This document shows, piece after piece, positions 1-6,353 of a stretch of 9,371 nt of DNA. Under the pieces are notes generated by a model that searched no databases, was not told the DNA's origin, and saw nothing but the letters and a program-made list of their open reading frames with translations. The position numbers and the translations under genes are program-made. Each line of letters begins with the position of its first letter. The stretch's first letter is position 1. The DNA comes from Bacillota bacterium (GTDB lineage: Bacteria > Bacillota > Sulfobacillia > JAJZIM01 > JAJZBP01). The stretch is from NCBI GenBank assembly GCA_021798855.1, contig JAJZBP010000067.1, positions 1 to 9,371 of the forward strand, read 5' to 3'.

Positions 1-162
1 CTTATTTGGGGCAAGGCTCCCTCCTTTTCAAGACTATTGTATCACCCGTGGCCGGACTTGGACTATCCCGGCTGCATCTGGACCTACGGGTTTACCGAAT
101 ACTTACCCGGGGAGAGGCGGTTACATAAATACTTCTTGGCATATTTCCTTGAACAGATATGA
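1..162 (+). CDS. C-terminal fragment of an unrecognised protein (5' truncated by the window)
   Basis: Frame 1 is open from the first base to a TGA at 160-162, giving 53 residues. The composition looks like real protein: many Trp, Tyr, Pro and Gly residues, with a stretch reading YPGCIWTYGFTEYLPGERR and an end FLAYFLEQI. I do not recognise a family and no catalytic motif can be assigned from so short a piece. The reading frame lies in sequence less GC-rich than the genes that follow. It could also be a chance open frame, since 53 codons is not long. It ends about 115 nt before the hemerythrin-like gene and on the same strand. Confidence 0.45.
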   Translation, partial: LIWGKAPSFSRLLYHPWPDLDYPGCIWTYGFTEYLPGERRLHKYFLAYFLEQI

Positions 163-177
163 AATTAGGAATACAAT

Positions 178-191
178 CAGCGTACACGCTG
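178..191. promoter_or_regulatory. Inverted repeat upstream of the hemerythrin-like gene (possible operator)
   Basis: CAGCGT-AC-ACGCTG is a pair of perfect 6-bp arms with a 2-bp centre. It lies about 86 nt upstream of the ATG at 277, downstream of an AT-rich stretch (163-177) that could contain a promoter. The geometry is that of a dimeric regulator site, but no regulator is identified. Confidence 0.3.
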
Positions 192-528
192 CAGAGGGGA
201 TATGGCAAGGGAAGCCAACCAGCCGGAAGGGGACGGCCGACGCCGATGCCCGAAAGCGCGGGCGGGAGGTGATCGGATGAAGCGCGACCAACGACTTTAT
301 CCTCTTTCCTGGGGACACCACCGCGCGTTGCTCTTTGCGTGGAGGCTCAGCCGAACCCTGGAGGCGGCCGGTGCCCAACCGCAAGGGGCGGACCGGGAGA
401 CGGCGGAAAAGTTGAGGGCTTTTTGGGCCGCCGAGATGGAGCCACACCTGCGGGCGGAGGAGGAGGTTCTTTTTCCCGCGGCTGAGAGTGTGCCCGCAGT
501 GGAAGCGGCGTTGCAGGAACATCGCCAA

Positions 529-645
529 AGGAAGGGTTCGGCTCCGTACATGCGCCCGTCGCCTTTGGCGAGGGCAAGGAACGGACCTCCGCCGAACCCT
601 CCGACGCCCAGTTCGCCACCGGGGGTGGCTCCCGTGCTATAATTG
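529..645. mobile_element. Palindromic insertion of about 117 bp (MITE/REP-like) inside the hemerythrin gene
   Basis: This block separates two conserved parts of one hemerythrin fold without shifting the frame. It folds into a long imperfect hairpin. The outer arms 533-542 (AGGGTTCGGC) and 591-600 (GCCGAACCCT) are perfect over 10 bp. TCCGT 543-547 pairs with ACGGA 581-585. The inner stem GCCC-g-TCGCC (554-563) pairs with GGCGAGGGC (567-575) around a TTT loop. A second hairpin follows: GCCACC-GGG-GGTGGC at 615-629. No clear target duplication is visible. Two subterminal hairpins without terminal duplication would fit a small non-autonomous IS200/IS605-type (PATE-like) element or a REP unit, but this is inference. 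Exact ends are uncertain by several bases. Confidence 0.55.
635..643 (+). promoter_or_regulatory. Extended -10 promoter element at the right end of the insertion
   Basis: TGCTATAAT is a perfect TGn-TATAAT extended -10 box. No good -35 hexamer is found at 16-18 bp; the best is TTCGCC at 612-617 with a 20-bp spacer, which is poor. If active, it would start transcription near 650, inside the broken gene, and read into the HD-GYP and panC genes. Confidence 0.35.
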
Positions 646-902
646 TACGACCTGTTCGCCGCGGGCAGCGGAGGCGGAGATTTCGGCACCACCCAGGAAA
701 CCATGCGGCGGTTCGCCGGTCTTTTGGTTCGCCACATCCGTTTCGAGGAGGACGTGCTCTTCCCCCGGATCGAGGCATCCCTATCCGGGGAGGCGTTCGA
801 TGGGGTGGCCGGGAGGTTGGCCGCGAGGCTGCCCGGCAGGTCTTAGCCACCACCGGTTTTTTGAGAAACCAAGTGTGCTCGGAACAAAAGGAGTCCTATC
901 CG

Positions 903-2204
903 ATGGCGAACGATGTGCCCATCCCTCTGACCCTTTACGATCTGGCCGACTGCTTGGCCGGCGCCATGGATCTGGTCAGCCCGGTTTTGGCCAATCACCA
1001 TAAACAGGTCGGCTATTTGGCCTTCCGTTTGGGCCAGGCATTGGGTATGTCTCCCGCCGCTTGCGGTGAGTTGGCGTTGGCCGGGATGGTCCACGACGTG
1101 GGAGCCCTTTCCTTGCGCGAAAGGTTGGAATGCCTGGGATTCGAGGACGATGCGCCTTCGCGCCACACCGAGGCCGGCTATTATCTCCTCAGGCTATTCC
1201 AACCGCTGGCCAACGTGGCGAACATGGTGCGTTTCCATCACCATCCTTGGAGGATTTCCGTGGCGCCCACCGGGGATGGCGCCGGAATACCAACGGAAAG
1301 CCACATTCTCCACCTGGCGGATCGGATCGCCGTCGCCGTCGAGCCGGGCCGATTCCTGGACCAGGCTGAAGCCATCGCCCGCCGGATCGGGGAACGCTCC
1401 GGTTCGGTCTTCCAACCGGACTTGGTTGCGGCCTTCATCGAACTGTCCGCAAAGGAATATTTCTGGCTCGACCTGTGCAGCGCGGGCCTCGGCAACATTA
1501 TGGCCCGCTTGATCCGGGCGGCGACCATGGAACTTGGTTTGGATGACCTCTTGATTTTGGACAAGCTGTTCTCCCACATCATTGATTTCCGCAGCCCCTT
1601 CACCGCGGCCCACTCCAGCGGCGTCGCCGCCGTGGCCGAAGCCCTGGCCGGCATGAGCGGCTTCGCGGAAAGGGAATGCCTTTGGATGCGTTTGGCCGGT
1701 TATCTGCACGACCTGGGTAAACTGGCGGTGCCGACGGAGATATTAGAAAAACAAGGAAGGCTGACCCAAGCGGAATTCCGCGTGATCCGCAGCCACAGTT
1801 ACCACACCTTTCGGCTCTTGGAGGCGATTCCGACCCTGAAGCTGGTCAACACCTGGGGGGCTTTCCACCACGAGCGACTGAACGGCAGCGGCTACCCCTT
1901 TCACCACCGGGGGGACGATCTGTCTTTGGGTTCGCGGATCATGGCGGTGGCCGACGTCTTCACCGGGATAACCGAAAACCGCCCCTACCGGCCGGCGATG
2001 GACGCGGGGGAGGCCATGGATGTCCTGCGCCGCATGGCGGACAACGCGGCCTTGGACGGCGAGATAGTTGTCCGGCTGCAAGGGCATTTTGCGACCGTCA
2101 ACGATTTGAGGGCCAGAGCCCAAGCCGTGGCCGCGGACGAATACTCGGAGTTTTGGTGCGATGTTGGTTCGGGGCAGGAGGCTTTTACGCCGCCGCCCAA
2201 TTAG
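903..2204 (+). CDS. Tandem HD-domain / HD-GYP signalling phosphodiesterase
   Basis: The 433-aa protein starts at ATG 903, with AGGAG at 889-893 and a 9-nt spacer; an upstream in-frame TTG at 861 is less likely. It has two HD modules. The N-terminal one (about residues 30-150) has H33, the HD pair H64-D65 in MVHDVGAL, H88, H112-H113 and D140 (HLAD), but no GYP motif. The C-terminal one (about 235-400) is a full HD-GYP domain: H237, H269-D270 in YLHDLGKLAVP, H298, HHERLNGSGYP at 322-332, and VADVFTGITENRPYR. HD-GYP proteins hydrolyse cyclic di-GMP (or related cyclic dinucleotides) with a bi- or trinuclear metal site in the cytoplasm. No transmembrane segment, PAS, GAF or receiver domain is seen, so the N-terminal HD module may be the regulatory or partner half. 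panC follows 23 nt after the stop, which implies co-transcription. The upstream neighbour is the broken hemerythrin gene; hemerythrin and HD-GYP genes often go together in sensing systems. Confidence 0.9.
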   Translation: MANDVPIPLTLYDLADCLAGAMDLVSPVLANHHKQVGYLAFRLGQALGMSPAACGELALAGMVHDVGALSLRERLECLGFEDDAPSRHTEAGYYLLRLFQPLANVANMVRFHHHPWRISVAPTGDGAGIPTESHILHLADRIAVAVEPGRFLDQAEAIARRIGERSGSVFQPDLVAAFIELSAKEYFWLDLCSAGLGNIMARLIRAATMELGLDDLLILDKLFSHIIDFRSPFTAAHSSGVAAVAEALAGMSGFAERECLWMRLAGYLHDLGKLAVPTEILEKQGRLTQAEFRVIRSHSYHTFRLLEAIPTLKLVNTWGAFHHERLNGSGYPFHHRGDDLSLGSRIMAVADVFTGITENRPYRPAMDAGEAMDVLRRMADNAALDGEIVVRLQGHFATVNDLRARAQAVAADEYSEFWCDVGSGQEAFTPPPN

Positions 2205-2214
2205 GCTGCGAAGC

Positions 2215-2219
2215 GGAGG
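2215..2219 (+). promoter_or_regulatory. Ribosome binding site that fixes the TTG start of panC
   Basis: GGAGG sits 8 nt before TTG 2228. It supports that TTG over the longer in-frame possibility at 2153, which would overlap the HD-GYP gene by about 50 nt and add non-conserved residues. Confidence 0.75.
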
Positions 2220-2227
2220 ATGCCGGT

Positions 2228-3067
2228 TTGCGCACCGTTCGATCAAAAAGTGATCTGCTGAAAGCTCTGTCGCCCGCTTGGGCCGCCGGCGAACCGATCG
2301 CTTTGGTGCCCACCATGGGCTTTTTTCATGCCGGACACCTCCGTTTGATGCGGGAGGCCAAAAAGAGCCGGGCGCTGGTGGTGGTAAGCCTTTTCGTCAA
2401 CCCAACCCAGTTCGGAGCGGGGGAGGACCTGGATCGCTATCCGCGGAATGAGGCGCGGGACGCGGAACTGGCCGCCGGCGAAGGCGTCGACATCCTTTTC
2501 GCCCCCGGGGTGGACGAGATGTATTCGCGTGGGCCGACGACCTGGGTGGAGGTGCCGGGACTTTCGGGATGTCTGTGCGGGCGTACCCGTCCCGGTCACT
2601 TCCGCGGCGTGGCCACGGTGGTGGCCAAGTTGCTGAATCTGGTGCGCCCGGCGGTTGCCTTTTTCGGAGCCAAGGATTTCCAACAGACAGTGATCATCAA
2701 ACGGATGGTCGCCGACCTGGATTTTCCCGTCGAAGTGCGTACCGTGCCCACCGTCCGGGAGGAGGACGGCCTGGCCATGAGTTCCCGCAACGGTTATCTT
2801 TCCCCCGAGGAACGCCGGGCGGCGAGCCTGATTCCCCAGGCGATGGACGTCGGCAGGCGCGCCTGGTCGGCGGGGGCGACCCCGGAAAAGACGCGCCAAG
2901 CCGTCGGCGCGGTGCTGGCCCGTTCGCCCCTCCTGCGGGTGGATTACGTCGCCGTGGTCCATCCGGAGACGCTGGAGGAGCGCATGGACTCCGGCGGGCC
3001 GGCGTTGTTGGCTCTGGCTGTTTACGCCGGGGCAACCAGATTGATCGACAATCTTCTTTTGCCTTGA
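2228..3067 (+). CDS. panC: Pantothenate synthetase (pantoate--beta-alanine ligase)
   Basis: The enzyme condenses (R)-pantoate with beta-alanine using ATP, giving pantothenate, AMP and PPi; this is the last step of vitamin B5 synthesis, in the cytosol. With the TTG start the product is 279 aa, the usual PanC length, and begins MRTVRSKSDL as is typical. Visible motifs are PTMGFFHAGH at 28-37 (the nucleotidyltransferase HIGH-type signature with H34 and H37), FVNPTQF at 56-62, GRTRPGHFRG at 118-127, FGAKDFQQ at 146-153, EDGLAMSSRNGYLS up to 192, and a C-terminal VDYVAVVHPETLEE and TRLIDNLLL. Motif 1 is slightly unusual, with FFHAGH where LHEGH is common, but the catalytic histidines remain. No panB or panD is in the window. 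The gene is probably the second of an operon with the HD-GYP gene. Its stop codon lies at the apparent left boundary of the tnpB element. Confidence 0.96.
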   Translation: MRTVRSKSDLLKALSPAWAAGEPIALVPTMGFFHAGHLRLMREAKKSRALVVVSLFVNPTQFGAGEDLDRYPRNEARDAELAAGEGVDILFAPGVDEMYSRGPTTWVEVPGLSGCLCGRTRPGHFRGVATVVAKLLNLVRPAVAFFGAKDFQQTVIIKRMVADLDFPVEVRTVPTVREEDGLAMSSRNGYLSPEERRAASLIPQAMDVGRRAWSAGATPEKTRQAVGAVLARSPLLRVDYVAVVHPETLEERMDSGGPALLALAVYAGATRLIDNLLLP

Positions 3068-3220
3068 ACATAACGCCCGCGCATTCCCCCTGCTAGGCTG
3101 AAGGCCAGGAGGGGCTCAAGCGGGGGCTTTGGGTTCTTATGTCTCGGTGTCTCCATAACTCCCTGGTTTTCCACATACCGTTTCACAATTTCAAGAGATG
3201 CCACTCGATTCCAATCAGCA

Positions 3221-3231
3221 TGTGATATACT
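3221..3231 (+). promoter_or_regulatory. Possible tnpB promoter (extended -10)
   Basis: TGTGATATACT at 3221-3231 contains TATACT (3226-3231) with a TG three bases before it. No good -35 hexamer is seen at 17 bp. It lies about 36 nt upstream of the tnpB GTG start. Confidence 0.3.
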
Positions 3232-3266
3232 AATCTTCAGCGGATCGTTATGGGAGATGACACAAA

Positions 3267-4662
3267 GTGCTCGACGGCTACAAGTTTCGAGCCTACCCGG
3301 AAAAGGCCCAGGAGCAGACCTTTCTTCGGTGGGCCGGCTGCCAGCGCCTTGTCTACAACTGCAAGGTCCAGGAGGACCGGTATTTTCGCAAGTTCCAGCG
3401 TTTTCTCGGCATGACCGGCATTCCCGTGCCCGTGGACCAGACCTACAGCCAATTCATCTCGGAAGCCACCGCCTTCCTCCGGGAAGTACCCTCCCAGGTT
3501 CTTCGAAACGGCGCCGTGCTTTGGCGGCAAGCCTACTCTCGGTTTTTTAAAGGTCTTGGCGGCCGGCCGAAGTTCAAGACCGGTGCCGGCAGACGGTCTC
3601 TTTGGCTGACCAGCGAGCTTTTTGATTTCATCCCGAAAATCGACCCGAAGACCGGCGAGATCACCGGCTACCGCCTGGTTGTCGGCACACCCAAGTTTCC
3701 GGTTGGGGAACTGGTTTATGAAGCTCACCGGATGCACGTAATTCCATCATCCATTCACGTTTCCGTTGAGGGGAGCCAATGGTTTGTCTCCTTCGCCGCC
3801 GAAAACCCCGACTTACTCGTATCCGACTCTGATGCCGGCCAAGAGCGCATCGCCGAAGATCTGCGGCATCTTACCGAAGAACAACGCATGCTTACCTTAG
3901 GCAACGACCGTGGGGTGGCCAAGCCGCTTGCGGCATCCGACGGGCGCGTGTACGGCCTTTCAGACGTCCAAAAAGAACGCGTCGAGAAGGCCCGTCGGCA
4001 AAAAGCCAGATGGCAACGCATTGCCGCCGGACGAAAGAAGAAATCCCAAAACCAGAAGAAAGCCTACCGCAGGGCGGCCCGCTACCTTCGGTACGAAACC
4101 AACGTTCGTTATGATTACGCCCACAAGACCAGCCACGACCTGGTGGCCACGGAAAACGTCAACCCGATCGTGTTTGAGGACCTTAAAGTCAAGAACATGA
4201 CCAGGAGGCCCAGGGCCAAGCAAGACGAGAACGGCAAGTGGCTCAAAAACGGCGCCAGGGCCAAGGCGGGACTCAACAGAAGCATTCTGGCCTCCGCATG
4301 GGGTCGGGTCGTCACGTTCACTCGTTACAAGGCGCCACGCGCCGGTAAGATTGTGGTCATGGTCCCCCCGGCTTACAGTTCACACAGAGTGCGCCGCCTG
4401 CGGCTACACTCACAAGGACAACCGGCTATCACAGGCCGAGTTTTGCTGCCTGCGCTGTGGACACCGGGACAACGCCGATCACAATGCCGCCGTGGTCATC
4501 ACCCGCCGGGGAGTCAAAAAGTCCTTTCCGGCGAACCGCTGGGGAAACCCCGCAGGTCAACGGGCATTTTTAGGAAACCAGGGCCGGAACGGTCCGAAGT
4601 TACGCCTGGGGAGACCGTGCAAGACACCGGGGGCCAAAAGCCCGCGGCGCGGTGGTCGATGA
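3267..4662 (+). pseudogene. tnpB: tnpB (RNA-guided RuvC nuclease of IS605-type elements), frameshifted near its C-terminus
   Basis: It starts at GTG 3267, with GGAG at 3252-3255. The N-terminus, LDGYKFRAYPEKAQEQ, is the typical TnpB opening. RuvC-I is GNDRGVAKPLAASDG with Asp214; RuvC-II is IVFEDLKVKNMT with Glu304. The frame then runs to VPPAYSS near 4382. The expected continuation, TECAACGYTHKDNR, is in the +1 frame. There the zinc-ribbon cysteines (codons at 4390, 4399, 4447, 4456) and RuvC-III ADHNAA (Asp at 4477-4479) are intact up to a TGA at 4660-4662. A net +1 or -2 nt change around 4380-4390 explains this, for example loss of one CA from a short CA run. The unshifted frame continues to 4721 by chance, giving a non-homologous arginine-rich tail. 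As read, the protein lacks the zinc finger and third catalytic Asp and should be inactive unless ribosomes change frame. TnpB cuts DNA next to a target-adjacent motif using an omega RNA guide. Confidence 0.88.
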
Positions 4663-4737
4663 GCCAGGAACCTCCGGAAGCGATCCCGGAAACCCACACC
4701 TCAACCTGCAAAGCGGGTTAGGTGGCGGGTGAGTTCA
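4520..4737 (+). ncRNA. Predicted omega RNA (right-end RNA) of the tnpB element
   Basis: The DNA overlapping the tnpB 3' end and continuing to the element boundary is rich in short stems, as expected for an omega RNA scaffold. They include GGGG-AAA-CCCC at 4541-4551, a GGCCG/CGGTCC-type stem near 4580-4600, GGGC-CAAAA-GCCC near 4630-4643, and a terminal hairpin. In that hairpin ACCT 4698-4701 and AACC 4703-4706 pair with GGTT 4716-4719 and AGGT 4720-4723, closed by CCC/GGG at 4693-4695 and 4727-4729. The scaffold would end at GAGTTCA. The guide would then be the flanking DNA from about 4738, that is, the start of the glycosyltransferase gene. The 5' limit is a guess. No expression evidence exists here. 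Confidence 0.55.
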
Positions 4738-5928
4738 TTGAACCACATTTCCCTCTGCCTGATCGTGCAAAACGAAGCCCCCTGGTTGTCCCGGTGCCTC
4801 CACGCCGCCAGGCCCTTCGTCGACGAAACGGTGGTGCTGGACACCGGTTCGACGGACGAAACCGCCGCCCTGGCCGTAAGTCTGGGGGCCACGGTGGCGT
4901 CGTTTCCTTGGCGCGATCATTTCGCCGAAGCGCGCAACCGTTCCCTGGACCTGGCTTCCGGCAATTGGATCCTCATCCTGGACGCCGACGAAATCATCCA
5001 AGGGCCGCCGGACACCCTGCGCCGCTTGGCCTGCGCGGGGGCGGACGCCTACACCATCGCCATCTTCAACCATCCGACCGACCCGGCGGCCGGACCCAAC
5101 GTGACCACCACAACCGTCCGGTTTTTTCGCAATACCCCAACCCTGCGCTACCGGGGACGCATCCACGAACACCTGACCCTCCCGCCGGCCCGGATCGGAT
5201 GCGCCCCCCAGGAACTGCAGATTCACCATTACGGCTACACTATGGAAGAAATGAAGCGCAAGGACAAGTCACGCCGGGACCTGCGCCTGTTGCAAATGGC
5301 CGTCGCCGAGGAAAAAGATCCGGAAACCCTGGCCGGCCAACAATTCAACCTGGCGCAGGAATTCCGCCACCTTGGACTCCCCGCCGAGGCCGCCACCCTC
5401 TATTCCGCCGCCGCCGGCGGACTTTTGCCCCACAACCCTCCGGCCGCCCGCATGGCCGCGGCCCACGCCTGCGAGTGCCTGATGCAACTGGGCCGAACCG
5501 GCGAAGCCCTGCGCGAAATCGAGGTGTTCCTGGGCCGTTTTCCCGCGTACACCGAAATCTGCTTCTGGCAGGGGAACCTCCTGGCCGACCAGGGGCGGAC
5601 CGCTGAAGCGGCACAGGCCTATCGGCGGGCCCTGCAACATCCACGCCGCCGACCCTGGCTGTTGAGCCAGGCGGAACCACGCTTTTACGCCATTTGCTGG
5701 TTCAATTTGGGCAACATCCACGCCGCCGCCGGCCAATTGCGTCCGGCCACCCAATGTCTGGCCCGCGCCGCCCTGGAAAACCCGCCGTTGCCGGAGGCCG
5801 TGTCCCGCCTGCGGCAGGTCTTGGGCCTTTTTCGTCCGGATGACCTGCGGGAGTGGATGCCGACCTTTTGCCGAAACTTCCCCACCCTGCGCCCCCCGGT
5901 TGAATCCGAGCGGGAACCGGCGAATTGA
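4738..5928 (+). CDS. Family 2 glycosyltransferase with C-terminal TPR repeats (SunS-like)
   Basis: The protein is 396 aa from TTG 4738; a GTG at 4729 is in frame but would lie inside the element's right end. The N-terminus NHISLCLIVQNEAPWLSRCL matches the usual opening of this family, so the start is credible. It is a cytosolic GT-A fold: DTGSTDET at 35-42 binds the nucleotide sugar, and the metal-binding DADE is at 82-85. HEHL follows near residue 145. From about residue 205 onward there are roughly four TPR-like helical pairs, for example FNLAQEFRHLGLPAEAATLY, AYRRALQ and CWFNLGNIHAAAGQ. Such GT2-TPR enzymes in Gram-positives resemble SunS, which glycosylates a peptide, but substrate and acceptor here are unknown. 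A GGTGAG at 4728-4733, provided by the element end, is only 4 nt from the TTG, so translation may be altered by the insertion. Confidence 0.88.
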   Translation: MNHISLCLIVQNEAPWLSRCLHAARPFVDETVVLDTGSTDETAALAVSLGATVASFPWRDHFAEARNRSLDLASGNWILILDADEIIQGPPDTLRRLACAGADAYTIAIFNHPTDPAAGPNVTTTTVRFFRNTPTLRYRGRIHEHLTLPPARIGCAPQELQIHHYGYTMEEMKRKDKSRRDLRLLQMAVAEEKDPETLAGQQFNLAQEFRHLGLPAEAATLYSAAAGGLLPHNPPAARMAAAHACECLMQLGRTGEALREIEVFLGRFPAYTEICFWQGNLLADQGRTAEAAQAYRRALQHPRRRPWLLSQAEPRFYAICWFNLGNIHAAAGQLRPATQCLARAALENPPLPEAVSRLRQVLGLFRPDDLREWMPTFCRNFPTLRPPVESEREPAN

Positions 5929-5936
5929 AACCGACG

Positions 5937-5981
5937 CCGGCGGCGGCCCCTCCGAGGGGGACCGCAGCCGGCCGCCGCCGG
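5937..5981. terminator. GC-rich hairpin after the glycosyltransferase gene (terminator-like, no T tract)
   Basis: CCGGCGGCGGCC at 5937-5948 and GGCCGCCGCCGG at 5970-5981 are perfect 12-bp inverted arms, with a smaller CCCCT/AGGGG stem inside. It starts 9 nt after the stop codon. There is no run of T after it, so it may be a processing, stability or Rho-assisted element rather than an intrinsic terminator. Confidence 0.45.
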
Positions 5982-6010
5982 ACGAACCCGTAAAAGCCCG
6001 CTTCGGCTAC

Positions 6011-6039
6011 TTGACTAATTTAGTAGGGTATACTAAAAT
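6011..6039 (+). promoter_or_regulatory. Promoter with an overlapping inverted-repeat operator
   Basis: TTGACT at 6011-6016 and TAAAAT at 6034-6039 are separated by 17 bp. An inverted repeat, TTTAGTA (6019-6025) and TACTAAA (6031-6037) around GGGTA, covers the spacer and part of the -10 box. A regulator bound there would block RNA polymerase. The first gene downstream is the small antitoxin-like one, so autorepression is a natural guess. Confidence 0.65.
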
Positions 6040-6057
6040 TAAATCAACTATATTACG

Positions 6058-6062
6058 GGAGG
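6058..6062 (+). promoter_or_regulatory. Ribosome binding site that favours the GTG start at 6071
   Basis: GGAGG ends 8 nt before GTG 6071 but only 2 nt before the in-frame ATG at 6065. Spacing therefore favours the GTG. Confidence 0.55.
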
Positions 6063-6070
6063 CAATGTCT

Positions 6071-6331
6071 GTGCAGCCCAACACCCCAGCGGAGACGGAC
6101 GCCGGGAAGGGGAAGCCGTTCCCGGTTGGCCTGTTCGGGAAAATCTTGCGGGTTGTGCTTGAAACCTTGGAAATAATGGGCGACACCGAGTTGATGTGCG
6201 TCTTGCAGCATGGCTTCCATGAAACGCACAGGGGCAAAACGGCCTTGGGAAAAGTCCAAGCCGGCGAATCGCCGGGACGCAAGACTTGCCACCGCTCGGC
6301 CGAAGAGTATGCTGCGGGCAATGAACCTTAG
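6071..6331 (+). CDS. Small protein resembling the C-terminus of a Phd/YefM-type antitoxin
   Basis: The product is 86 aa, starting at GTG 6071 (or 88 aa from ATG 6065), preceded by a clear promoter and followed by a terminator, so it is probably expressed alone. The central segment LETLEIMGDTELMCVL and then RGKTALGKVQAGE recalls the tail of Phd/YefM antitoxins, where a [ND]xELM segment is followed by a GKTxxLEKV-like motif that neutralises the toxin. The typical N-terminal DNA-binding part is not evident; the N-terminus is a Pro/Gly/Lys-rich leader followed by LFGKILRVV. No toxin gene follows. The last 25 residues (ESPGRKTCHRSAEEYAAGNEP) do not look conserved. The similarity is from memory of the family pattern, and the protein may instead be an unrelated hypothetical. 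Confidence 0.5.
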   Translation: MQPNTPAETDAGKGKPFPVGLFGKILRVVLETLEIMGDTELMCVLQHGFHETHRGKTALGKVQAGESPGRKTCHRSAEEYAAGNEP

Positions 6332-6353
6332 CCCCGCTAGGACTGATCACCGG

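Larger units (their letters stand above)
277..846 (+). pseudogene. Hemerythrin HHE-domain protein, interrupted by a palindromic insertion
   Basis: The gene starts at ATG 277, with GGAGG at 265-269 and a 7-nt spacer; an upstream in-frame ATG at 202 has no comparable site. The first 84 codons encode the first three helices of a hemerythrin-like four-helix bundle. Visible ligand residues are H14/H15 (LSWGHHRAL), H57 and E61 (EPHLRAEEEVLFP) and H82 (LQEHRQ). The fourth helix, LLVRHIRFEEDVLFPRIE, is encoded in the same frame from about 646 to 846. Between them lie about 39 codons (529-645) unrelated to the family, with a TAA at 640-642. As it stands, translation gives a 121-aa truncated protein missing the last His/Glu ligands, so O2 or iron binding should be lost. 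Intact family members bind a di-iron centre for oxygen, NO or redox sensing. The downstream part could restart only from a weak TTG at 643 without a Shine-Dalgarno site. Confidence 0.8.
3068..4737 (+). mobile_element. IS200/IS605-type element carrying only tnpB (IS1341-like), boundaries approximate
   Basis: The element contains a tnpB gene, a left non-coding region of about 200 bp and a structured right end, with no tnpA (Y1 transposase) in the window. The right end is placed after the terminal hairpin 4693-4729 and GAGTTCA, which is how TnpB elements commonly end. The left end is placed just after the panC stop because the hexamer TTGAAC occurs both at 3064-3069, overlapping that stop, and at 4738-4743, immediately right of the element. 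The left region can form a stem between CCCCCTGCT near 3085-3093 and AGCGGGGG near 3119-3126. Lacking its own transposase, it would depend on a TnpA supplied in trans. Exact ends need an empty-site comparison. Confidence 0.6.

Noticed and set aside
147..155. CCTTGAACA occurs here and at 3063-3071, possibly another element target
   Set aside because: A single 9-base match without further similarity around it is weak, and no element follows the first copy.
643..846. Separate small CDS starting at TTG 643
   Set aside because: No ribosome site precedes it and it encodes only the last helix of the hemerythrin fold, so it is the broken 3' part of the gene.
4385..4721. Long frame-0 continuation of tnpB, giving a 484-aa protein
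   Set aside because: The residues after the break are arginine-, proline- and serine-rich and match nothing in TnpB, while the true zinc finger lies in another frame; it is an open shadow frame of GC-rich DNA.
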